Shown here one piece after another: positions 7,285-13,097 of a stretch of DNA of 13,348 nucleotides. Source of the DNA: an uncultured Pseudoclavibacter sp. (GTDB taxonomy: Bacteria; Actinomycetota; Actinomycetes; Actinomycetales; Microbacteriaceae); the NCBI GenBank assembly GCA_946221025.1, contig CAMIMS010000052.1:1-13348 (forward strand), in the 5' to 3' direction. A program made the translations under genes and the position numbers. How positions within the stretch are numbered: the stretch's first letter is position 1; the number at the start of each line of letters is the position of its first letter. Below the pieces are notes generated by a model. It did no database searches. It was given only the letters and a program-made list of their open reading frames with translations, and was not told where the DNA came from.

Positions 7285-7519
7285 CACCCCCAAAACCTGG
7301 GATTTCGCTTGATGCCGTCATGAGCAGGTATTCTTATGATGGGGGTCGCGTCGCGTTTGGCGTGAAAGGCAGTACGCGCGTTATCACTGTTCGGCCGAGC
7401 TGCGAGGCGGCTGGTACCGCGAATGTTGAAACTCCTCGGTGCTCACCGCTGAGTCGATCGGTATCTTTAACGAACAGACGGTTCGGCGTGTCTCGGTGTG
7501 GAGGTCTCGTTCGCGTCCC
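7285..7519. other. Intergenic right edge of the island, no gene seen
   Basis: Lies between the peptide-operon promoter and the marR stop. Open frames here are extensions or shadows without ribosome sites. Base composition climbs back to the flank level across it. No terminator hairpin with a T-run was found for marR, and no direct repeat matching the left edge of the island. Confidence 0.55.
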
Positions 7520-8008
7520 CTACGCCGCGGGTGCGCCCTCGGAGTCGAGGTTGTCGAGCCCCGCATCCGGGCACTGCAGCGACTCGCTCGGCAGGAGCTT
7601 TGCGCAGATCGCGTGCAGCTGGTCGATTTCATCCGCGCTCAGCACCCCCAGCCGGTGCACGATGTTCGACTCGTGAACCTTGCCCGCCGCGCGAAACGCG
7701 GCTTCGCCCTCGTCGGTGAGGTACACGATCGCACCGCGGGCATCTTCGGGGTCGCCGCACTTGCCGAGGAAGCCTCGATCGATCAGCCGATCAACAAGGC
7801 GGCTGACCGATGACTGCGTGATGAGCACATTGCGGTTGAGCTGTCGCAGCAGGATGCGGCCCTTGGGTTCGCGCGCCACGTTGAAGAGCACGTCGTACTC
7901 GTTCATCGTCATGCCCTGGCCGGTGAAGTCAGCGCGAAGGTCGCGCATGATCGACACCTGGGCGCGAAAGAGACTCTCCCACGCATCCGCCGGGTTCACA
8001 TGCTGCAT
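7520..8008 (-). CDS. MarR-family transcriptional regulator
   Basis: 162 residues, a normal MarR length. The winged helix-turn-helix spans about 35-100: LLRQLNRNVLITQSSVSRLVDRLIDRG carries the recognition helix and DPEDARGAIVYLTDEG (86-101) is the wing with the family D-x-R motif. Dimerising helices flank it at both ends. Such proteins are small dimeric repressors or activators, often of transporters or stress genes, released by phenolic ligands or oxidation; the ligand is not evident (two cysteines, 84 and 135 or so, are not in a known sensing pattern). ATG at 8008 is preferred to the GTG at 8014 because TAGAAT sits six bases before it, implying a leaderless message. It stands alone next to the island; whether it controls the peptide operon is unknown. 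Confidence 0.92.
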   Translation of the reverse strand: MQHVNPADAWESLFRAQVSIMRDLRADFTGQGMTMNEYDVLFNVAREPKGRILLRQLNRNVLITQSSVSRLVDRLIDRGFLGKCGDPEDARGAIVYLTDEGEAAFRAAGKVHESNIVHRLGVLSADEIDQLHAICAKLLPSESLQCPDAGLDNLDSEGAPAA

Positions 8009-8014
8009 GCGCAC

Positions 8015-8020
8015 ATTCTA
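8015..8020 (-). promoter_or_regulatory. -10 box of a leaderless marR promoter
   Basis: TAGAAT on the minus strand ends six bases before the ATG at 8008, so the message would start with that ATG. No good -35 box is seen. It decides the start codon against the upstream GTG, which would touch the -10 box itself. Confidence 0.6.
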
Positions 8021-8099
8021 TGAAACGGAACGCTTCTGTGAGCCCGGGCGTGACACCCGGCCGCTCCGTAGGCAAGCCCGCTCTCCGCCGATAGGTGGG

Positions 8100-8140
8100 C
8101 CCAAATCGACATAGTGGCCGGGCCAGTATGTCGATTTGGG
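8100..8140. repeat. Long inverted repeat CCCAAATCGACATA / TATGTCGATTTGGG
   Basis: Two perfect 14-base arms enclose 13 bases that themselves fold (TGGC-CGG-GCCA), so only a G-G mismatch interrupts an 18-bp hairpin. With one bulged base the stem extends outwards through GGCC. It lies between the winged-helix gene stop (8232) and the marR start, both on the minus strand. No U-tract follows in either direction. It could be a terminator or mRNA-stabilising structure, a dispersed chromosomal repeat, or a protein-binding site upstream of marR. Confidence 0.8.
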
Positions 8141-8147
8141 GCCACAA

Positions 8148-8159
8148 ATTCGCGCGAAT
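8148..8159. repeat. 12-base palindrome ATTCGCGCGAAT
   Basis: A perfect palindrome directly beside the long inverted repeat, in the same intergenic space. It could be an operator, but in GC-rich DNA short CG palindromes occur by chance. Confidence 0.3.
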
Positions 8160-8231
8160 GCGACGACACGAATCCCGGACGGATGCGCAGTGGCGCGGGC
8201 GTGCAGGGGAGGGGTGCCCCACCGGCGCGCG

Positions 8232-8918
8232 CTAGAAGCGGTCGGGGGAGACGGTCGCCGCGCGAAGCACTTCGACGTCGGCGTGGCGATCGAAGCGGTA
8301 ACCCGAACCGCGAACCGTTCGCACGATGTCGCCGTAGGCGCCGAGCTTGCTGCGAAGGCGACGGATGTGCACATCGATCGTGCGGTCGCTCGGCCGCTCA
8401 CCCGCGCCGTCCTTCCAGACCACGTCGATCAGCTCATCCCGCTCAACCGCCCGGCCCTCGCGAAGCACGAGCGCCTGCAGCAGCTCGAACTCGGTGAAGG
8501 TCACGTGCGCGTTCTCGCCGTCAACGAGCACCCGCTGGCGGGTGGTGTCAACGGTCACGCCGCGCTTGCCCTCCTCCTTCGGGGTGGATGCGGTGCCGCG
8601 CGCCTCAGCAACTGCCCGCGGGTCACCGAGGGCCAGGCGCACTACATCCACATCCCGTCCACCGACCCCCTTTGGGGCGAGGGCAACGGATGCGTGACTG
8701 GTCGCGCTGGGTGCGACTTCGGCGAGCGTGCGGCGAAGCGCCTCCACCACGGTGCGAAGCGAGGTGCCGTCGGCGCGCGCCCGCCTCTGATCAAGCCCGA
8801 TGTACAGGGCGAAGCCGCGCGGCTCGACGTCGTCGCGCGCTGCCCCCGGGCCGGTGGGCGTTGTCGGTGCGGTCGGCTGCTCGTCGGTCTGATCGTCAGG
8901 TGATTGGTTCTCGGTCAC
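8232..8918 (-). CDS. Winged-helix (OmpR/PhoB DNA-binding type) regulator without a receiver domain
   Basis: 228 residues. The C-terminal part (about 118-210) is a trans_reg_C winged helix: FTEFELLQALVLREGRAVERDEL, recognition helix SDRTIDVHIRRLRSKLG (177-193) and wing TVRGSGYRF (201-209). The N-terminal 30 residues are disordered and Thr/Pro-rich; 35-100 forms a small alpha/beta region (GFALYIGLDQ, VDVVRLALGDP) that lacks the phosphorylatable Asp pattern of a response regulator, so it is probably not run by a histidine kinase. The GTG start is 18 bases after the upp stop and preceded by GGAGAG, so it should be co-transcribed with upp. A link to pyrimidine salvage is possible but unproven. Confidence 0.85.
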   Translation of the reverse strand: MTENQSPDDQTDEQPTAPTTPTGPGAARDDVEPRGFALYIGLDQRRARADGTSLRTVVEALRRTLAEVAPSATSHASVALAPKGVGGRDVDVVRLALGDPRAVAEARGTASTPKEEGKRGVTVDTTRQRVLVDGENAHVTFTEFELLQALVLREGRAVERDELIDVVWKDGAGERPSDRTIDVHIRRLRSKLGAYGDIVRTVRGSGYRFDRHADVEVLRAATVSPDRF

Positions 8919-8936
8919 TGGCTCTCCGCTACCCCC

Positions 8937-9572
8937 TTAGCGCGAGGTGCCGTACAGGCGATCGCCGGCGTCGCCGAGGCCCGGCGTGATGTAGCCGTGC
9001 TCGGTCAGGCCCTCATCCAGGGCGCCGAGCACAATGGTGAGGTTGCGGTCGCCGGCCGCTTCACGCATCCGCTCAACCCCCTCCGGGGCGCCCACGAGGC
9101 AGACTGCCGTCACGTCGACCGCGCCCGCATCGAAGAGGTAGTTCACCGTTGCCGCGAGCGAACCACCGGTCGCGAGCATCGGGTCGAGCACGAAGCACTG
9201 GCGGTTCGAGAGGTCTTCGGGCAGGCGGTTGGCATAGGTCTCCGGCTGCAGGGTGTCTTCGTTGCGGCGAATGCCGATGAATCCCACTTCGCAGCTCGGC
9301 ACGAGCTTCACAAAGCCATCGAGCATGCCGAGCCCCGCCCGAATGATCGGCACCGCGAGCGGCCGCGGCTCGCCAATGCGCACACCGCTCGTTGGCGCGA
9401 CTGGCGTTTGGATGCGGTGCTCCTCGACTCGCACTTCACGAGTGGCCTCGTACGAGAGCAGCGTCACGAGCTCCTCGACGAGCTGTCGGAAGATCGGCGG
9501 AGGCGTTGTCTCGTCGCGAAGCACCGTGAGCTTGTGCGTGATGAGCGGGTGATCGGCGACGTGCAGGCGCAT
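8937..9572 (-). CDS. upp: Uracil phosphoribosyltransferase
   Basis: 211 residues, full length for the family. It converts uracil and PRPP to UMP and pyrophosphate in pyrimidine salvage in the cytoplasm. The PRPP-binding loop is VLDPMLATGGS (128-138) and the uracil-binding C-terminal segment YITPGLGDAGDR (194-205); PLAVPIIRAGLGML (71-84) is the third conserved block. The ATG start has TACGCT exactly six bases upstream on the minus strand, so the transcript appears leaderless. It is first in a two-gene unit with the winged-helix gene and divergent from tadA. Confidence 0.97.
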   Translation of the reverse strand: MRLHVADHPLITHKLTVLRDETTPPPIFRQLVEELVTLLSYEATREVRVEEHRIQTPVAPTSGVRIGEPRPLAVPIIRAGLGMLDGFVKLVPSCEVGFIGIRRNEDTLQPETYANRLPEDLSNRQCFVLDPMLATGGSLAATVNYLFDAGAVDVTAVCLVGAPEGVERMREAAGDRNLTIVLGALDEGLTEHGYITPGLGDAGDRLYGTSR

Positions 9573-9578
9573 AGGGTG

Positions 9579-9584
9579 AGCGTA
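9579..9584 (-). promoter_or_regulatory. -10 box of a leaderless upp promoter
   Basis: TACGCT (TANNNT) on the minus strand ends six bases before the upp ATG. No Shine-Dalgarno lies between. A convincing -35 box is not visible. Confidence 0.55.
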
Positions 9585-9659
9585 CCGCCGATGGTGCCCC
9601 TGCTCATTCCTCCACGCGAATACGCCCGACGCAGCACCCCGAAATCAAAGGACCCACGT

Positions 9660-10157
9660 ATGCGCCCGACTGACGCGGACACCGCGCTCATCAAAGCGGC
9701 GCTTCAAGAAGCACTTCCCGCAGCGGGATGGGGCGATGTGCCAATCGGCGCGGTCGTGACCGACCCGAGCGGCGTGATCATTGGCCGCGGCGCGAACGAG
9801 CGCGAGCGCCTGGGCGACCCGACCGCGCACGCCGAGATCGTCGCGATGCGGCAGGCGGCGAGCTCCCTCGGCACCTGGCGGCTCGACGGCTGCACGCTCG
9901 CGGTGACGCTCGAACCGTGCGCGATGTGTGCAGGTGCGCTTTTGAGTTCACGCATCAGTCGTCTCGTGTACGGGGCATGGGATGAGAAGGCAGGCGCCGT
10001 CGGCTCGGTGTACGACCTCATCCGGGATGCGCGCCTCCCGCAGCGCGCCGAAGTGGTCGCGGGCGTGCTTGCCGACGAGTGCGCGGTACCGATCACCGCG
10101 TTCTTCCGCACGAGCGGCAGCGCGACCGGCGAACCGGCGCGCAGGGAAGAAGGATGA
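9660..10157 (+). CDS. tadA: tRNA-specific adenosine deaminase
   Basis: 165 residues. A zinc hydrolase that turns A34 of tRNA-Arg(ACG) into inosine so that one tRNA reads three CGN codons; usually essential. The zinc site is complete: HAE at 57-59 (His57 ligand, Glu59 proton shuttle) and PCAMC at 86-90 (Cys87 and Cys90). Start: the frame is open far upstream through DNA antisense to upp, but AAAGGA eight bases before this ATG and the N-terminus (helix, then DVPIGAVV) match the family. It is divergent from upp and ends four bases before the stop of the convergent 96-codon gene. Guanine and cytidine deaminases are relatives, but the length and motifs fit TadA. Confidence 0.93.
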   Translation: MRPTDADTALIKAALQEALPAAGWGDVPIGAVVTDPSGVIIGRGANERERLGDPTAHAEIVAMRQAASSLGTWRLDGCTLAVTLEPCAMCAGALLSSRISRLVYGAWDEKAGAVGSVYDLIRDARLPQRAEVVAGVLADECAVPITAFFRTSGSATGEPARREEG

Positions 10158-10161
10158 ACCG

Positions 10162-10452
10162 CTAGTCGGCCGAGCGAATGACGATCGCCTCGGTCGGCAG
10201 CTCCACGCCCCGACCCTCGGTGATGTCGGGCTCGATGAAGATGTTGCCGGTCGGCACGATCTGGCGGATGCGCGAGCGAATGTTCGCGAGCACCGGCATG
10301 AGGTCGTAGGTCGAGGCGATGGCCTTCAGACCGACGCGAACGCCGACGAAGGGTGCGCCGGAAACCTCGAATGAGCGCACCGCCTGAACCGACTCGACGT
10401 GCGGATCCGTCTGGAGAGCGTCGCGGATCTGGTCGTTGAGCTGTGCGTCCAT
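10162..10452 (-). CDS. Small soluble protein resembling a CDF-transporter cytoplasmic domain
   Basis: 96 residues, no membrane segment. The pattern (helix, strand PHVESVQAVRSFEVSGAPFVGVRVGL, helix YDLMPVLANIRSRIRQIV, strand GNIFIEPDI) recalls the ferredoxin-like metal-binding dimer domain at the end of cation diffusion facilitators, here standing alone. This is a fold resemblance by eye, not a proven homology, and the metal-binding His/Asp set is not obvious. The ATG has GAGG ten bases upstream and a good -10, TATGAT (minus strand, 10492-10497). It converges with tadA with a four-base gap and no terminator. Confidence 0.7.
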   Translation of the reverse strand: MDAQLNDQIRDALQTDPHVESVQAVRSFEVSGAPFVGVRVGLKAIASTYDLMPVLANIRSRIRQIVPTGNIFIEPDITEGRGVELPTEAIVIRSAD

Positions 10453-10491
10453 CGCGGATTCGCCTCATTTCTCGCGTCGGCGGGTGCCGGG

Positions 10492-10497
10492 ATCATA
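10492..10497 (-). promoter_or_regulatory. -10 box for the 96-codon gene
   Basis: TATGAT on the minus strand is one base from the TATAAT consensus and would start a leader of roughly 33 bases that contains the GAGG ribosome site. The -35 position (AGTAAA) is poor. Confidence 0.45.
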
Positions 10498-10534
10498 CCG
10501 CCAGCGGGTCGCCGTTTACTCACGACACGGTGCG

Positions 10535-10559
10535 ACGGGCGCTCGCGGCGAGCGCCCGT
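10535..10559. repeat. Perfect 11-bp hairpin just upstream of proC
   Basis: ACGGGCGCTCG and CGAGCGCCCGT enclose a three-base loop. The stem ends directly before the GGGAG ribosome site of proC, so it would sit in the 5' untranslated leader. No U-tract follows, and no plus-strand gene upstream needs a terminator here, so a leader structure affecting proC translation or mRNA life is more likely than a terminator. Confidence 0.7.
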
Positions 10560-10574
10560 GGGAGACTTTGGCGC

Positions 10575-11468
10575 ATGAGCGCATCCGCCCCCTCATCGCA
10601 CTCGTCAGGCGCCCGGCCGCGCATCGCCATGCTCGGCGGCGGCAATATGAACGGCGCGATCCTCACGGCGCTGCTCGATGCGGGCTTCGGAGACGACGAG
10701 CCGATTCGAGTCACCACTCGCACCGCGGCCTCGGCGGCGCGCTTCGTCGACGAACCGCGGGTTGAAGCGGTCGCGTCGGATGAGGTTCCCGATGCGAACC
10801 GGGATGCGGTTCGGGATGCGGATGCGGTCGTGCTCGGCGTGAAGCCCCCCGGCATCGTGCCGCTTGCCGAGGAGGTCGCCGCCGCGCTGAAGCCGGGAGC
10901 GGTCGTCATCTCGATCGCCGCGGGCGTTCCCTGCGCTGCGATCGAGGCCGCCCTGCCCGCGGGCAGCCGCGTCGTGCGCGCGATGCCGAATACGCCCGCG
11001 CTCATCGGCGAGGGCGTCACCGGAATCTGCGCCGGCTCCGCGGCGGATGAGGACGCAATGGCGCTCGCTCGCGAGATCTTCGAGTGCGTGGGAAGCTGCG
11101 TCGAGGTACCGGAAGAGAAGATCGCCGCGGTCGGCGCGCTGTCCGGCTCCGGCCCCGCATACGTGTACCTGCTCGCGGAGCACCTCATCGCCGCCGGTGT
11201 CGAACAGGGGCTTTCCGCCGCGGATGCGCGTGAACTCGTTGTCGGCACCATCCGGGGAGCCGCGGGCATGCTGCAGCACCAGGGCGATGTGTCACCGGCC
11301 GAACTGCGCCGCCGGGTGACAAGCCCCAACGGCACGACCGAGCGCTCCATCCGTGCCTTCGCCGATGCCCGCTTTGACGAGACCGTGAAGGCTGCCGTGC
11401 AGGCGAACATTGACCGCGCCGCAGAACTTGCCGCCGAAAGCGCACAACCGGCGGACACCGAGGCGTAG
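10575..11468 (+). CDS. proC: Pyrroline-5-carboxylate reductase
   Basis: 297 residues (typical is about 270; the extra residues are at both ends). It reduces pyrroline-5-carboxylate to proline with NAD(P)H, the last step of proline synthesis. The Rossmann loop is AMLGGGNMNGA (18-28); RAMPNTPA (135-142), SGSGPAYVYLL (190-200) and VTSPNGTT (248-255) are the family signatures. The frame is open further upstream, but this ATG with GGGAG ahead and the position of the Rossmann strand fix the start. Codons 73-85 hold a near-tandem GATGCG (Asp-Ala) run. The J-domain gene follows after 23 bases and may be co-transcribed. Confidence 0.95.
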   Translation: MSASAPSSHSSGARPRIAMLGGGNMNGAILTALLDAGFGDDEPIRVTTRTAASAARFVDEPRVEAVASDEVPDANRDAVRDADAVVLGVKPPGIVPLAEEVAAALKPGAVVISIAAGVPCAAIEAALPAGSRVVRAMPNTPALIGEGVTGICAGSAADEDAMALAREIFECVGSCVEVPEEKIAAVGALSGSGPAYVYLLAEHLIAAGVEQGLSAADARELVVGTIRGAAGMLQHQGDVSPAELRRRVTSPNGTTERSIRAFADARFDETVKAAVQANIDRAAELAAESAQPADTEA

Positions 11469-11491
11469 CCAGCGAGAGCACGAACCCACCT

Positions 11492-13024
11492 ATGCCGTAC
11501 GAATTCACCGAAGACCTCTACGCCGTGCTCGGCGTCGAGCGCGAAGCGACGCCGGATGAGATTCGGCAGGCCGGTAGACGCCGGCAGCGAGAAACGCATC
11601 CGGATATGGGCGGCTCATCCGAAGACTTCGTGCGGGTGCAGCTCGCGATCGAAGTGCTGACGGATGAGCGGCTGCGCCGAGAGCACGACCAGTGGCTGGA
11701 TGCGCGCTCGCGCCCGTCCAGGCAGGGTGGCACACGCACCCGACGCCAACAGCGCCCGGCTACGGCAAGGCCCCGTCGACGGGAACCCGCGACCCGCCGA
11801 GAGTCCACCCCCGCCCCGAAACGCACCGTGCCGCAGGAGCCACCCCCACCGACGCAGGTGCCCAAGCCCGACACCGATGCCAGACGCATGGGCTGGTACC
11901 GCACCGCTTGGCCCGATGAGGCAACGGTGTGGCCTCCGGCGGCGGTGTCGACGCCGGGTCTTCGGCCGATTCCGCTGTTCTGGGTGATCGCCTACCACCT
12001 CGTGCTCATCGGCTCGAGCCTGTTGCTCGCCCTGCCCGGATCGCCGGCGCGCCTGTGGTTCGTGGCGCTTCGAAACGCGTTCGCTACCGCCGAGTGGCAG
12101 CCGGTCGCGCCGCTGTGGCCACTCGTCACGCTGTACGCCGCGCTCGGTCTTGCGTGGGTGTGGATGCGCGTTTCCGGTCGAAGCGGCGCGCTTGTTCGAA
12201 CGCTGTTCTTCGCGCTCCTGCTCATCGCGCTCGTGAGCGCTCCGATCGCCGGTATCGCCGGTGTGCTCGCGGCGCTCTCGGTCGGCGCGGGGGCGCCCGC
12301 ATGGGCACCGGCAACCCTGTTCCTCCAATCGATCCTCTACCTCGCGACTGGCCTGACGATGCTCATGACCTCGGTCATGCTGCTGCCGCGCGTGACGGCG
12401 CTTCGCCAGGAACAGCTGCTCGTGCAGCTCGCCGAAGAAGCGATGCCGATGAAGGCCACGGCAACGCGCGTATGGGGCGCTCCCGGCGCGAGCGTCACTG
12501 CGGGAGCGCCGCTATACCCGGGCGTGAACCGTGCCCGAGCCGAGATGGCGCAGCAGATCGTGGGGGAGGCGCTCGCGGAACTCGCGCGCATCCCGGGCGT
12601 ACGCATCGTGCACGGGATGCGGGTGCCCGGCCGGGATGCGGGAACTGTGCCCGCGGCCGTGATCTCCGGCCACCGCATCGCGCTCATCGATGCGCAGATG
12701 TGGCAGCCCGGCAACTACGCGATTGACCGTCAGGGCCGCATTACCGCGAACGGCCAGGTGTTCGAGACGATGGCCACCGAGTTCCCGCTCGCGGTCGAGC
12801 GGTACCACGAACTGCTCGGCGATGGCGCGAGCATTCGCGGATGGATCACGATCGTGCCCGAGGCGGCGGGGGAGCTGAACGTCGACAACGCGCTCACGTG
12901 GCAGCGCGTGAGCCTCGCGACGGTGCCGTCGATGCTTCGTGAGGTCGGCAATTGGCTCGCAGAAGACGGCGAGCGTGTCGACCGCCTGCTCGTGCGCGAT
13001 CTGCTGCGCTACCGCATCCGGTAG
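11492..13024 (+). CDS. J-domain membrane protein with a C-terminal region of uncertain type
   Basis: 510 residues. A J domain occupies about 7-68 (DLYAVLGVEREATPDEIRQA; HPD at 36-38; final helix ending REHDQWLDA), so it should stimulate an Hsp70 (DnaK) ATPase. Residues 70-135 are Arg/Pro-rich and disordered. Four hydrophobic segments follow at about 160-181, 206-226, 235-262 and 275-298. The soluble C-terminal region (about 345-510) holds GHRIALIDAQMWQPGNYAID, which looks faintly like the core of NERD (nuclease-related) domains but lacks the canonical E-x-K, so I would not call it a nuclease. It is not DnaJ itself: no G/F region or zinc fingers. The ATG has only a weak GAGAG upstream and may depend on coupling with proC, 23 bases before. 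A 16-base tandem duplication covers the stop codon. Confidence 0.85.
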   Translation: MPYEFTEDLYAVLGVEREATPDEIRQAGRRRQRETHPDMGGSSEDFVRVQLAIEVLTDERLRREHDQWLDARSRPSRQGGTRTRRQQRPATARPRRREPATRRESTPAPKRTVPQEPPPPTQVPKPDTDARRMGWYRTAWPDEATVWPPAAVSTPGLRPIPLFWVIAYHLVLIGSSLLLALPGSPARLWFVALRNAFATAEWQPVAPLWPLVTLYAALGLAWVWMRVSGRSGALVRTLFFALLLIALVSAPIAGIAGVLAALSVGAGAPAWAPATLFLQSILYLATGLTMLMTSVMLLPRVTALRQEQLLVQLAEEAMPMKATATRVWGAPGASVTAGAPLYPGVNRARAEMAQQIVGEALAELARIPGVRIVHGMRVPGRDAGTVPAAVISGHRIALIDAQMWQPGNYAIDRQGRITANGQVFETMATEFPLAVERYHELLGDGASIRGWITIVPEAAGELNVDNALTWQRVSLATVPSMLREVGNWLAEDGERVDRLLVRDLLRYRIR

Positions 13025-13042
13025 CGACCGCATCCGGTAACG
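13011..13042 (+). repeat. 16-base tandem duplication across a stop codon
   Basis: ACCGCATCCGGTAGCG is followed at once by ACCGCATCCGGTAACG, with one mismatch. The first copy holds the last codons and TAG stop of the J-domain gene; the second lies in the intergenic space. Probably a slippage duplication in neutral DNA. Confidence 0.8.
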
Positions 13043-13097
13043 ACACAGCCGCGACGCGACGGCCGGGCGAAACCCCACGTCGTCGACGGTCGCCGCG

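Larger units (their letters stand above)
1960..7480. other. Low-GC accessory island between antiporter and marR genes (limits approximate)
   Basis: Base composition and codon use drop right after the antiporter stop (1944) and recover just before the marR stop (7520). Hand counts of single lines give 24/60, 28/60 and 28/60 G+C inside against 42/60 outside. The cargo is one peptide operon plus a gene-free left end. I found no integrase, transposase or matching direct repeats at the two edges, so the transfer route is unknown and the limits are set by composition only. Confidence 0.6.

Noticed and set aside
8136..8903. 255-codon plus-strand frame over the winged-helix gene
   Set aside because: No recognisable protein and no ribosome site; the opposite strand encodes a canonical winged helix.
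8904..9659. Upstream extension of the tadA frame across upp
   Set aside because: Antisense to upp, compositionally odd, and TadA starts normally at 9660 with a ribosome site.
10520..11599. 359-codon minus-strand frame antisense to proC
   Set aside because: Ser/Ala/Arg/Thr-rich shadow without family motifs; proC motifs are on the plus strand.
11615..12328. 237-codon minus-strand frame over the J-domain gene
   Set aside because: Very Arg/His-rich antisense frame; the plus strand has the J domain and membrane helices.
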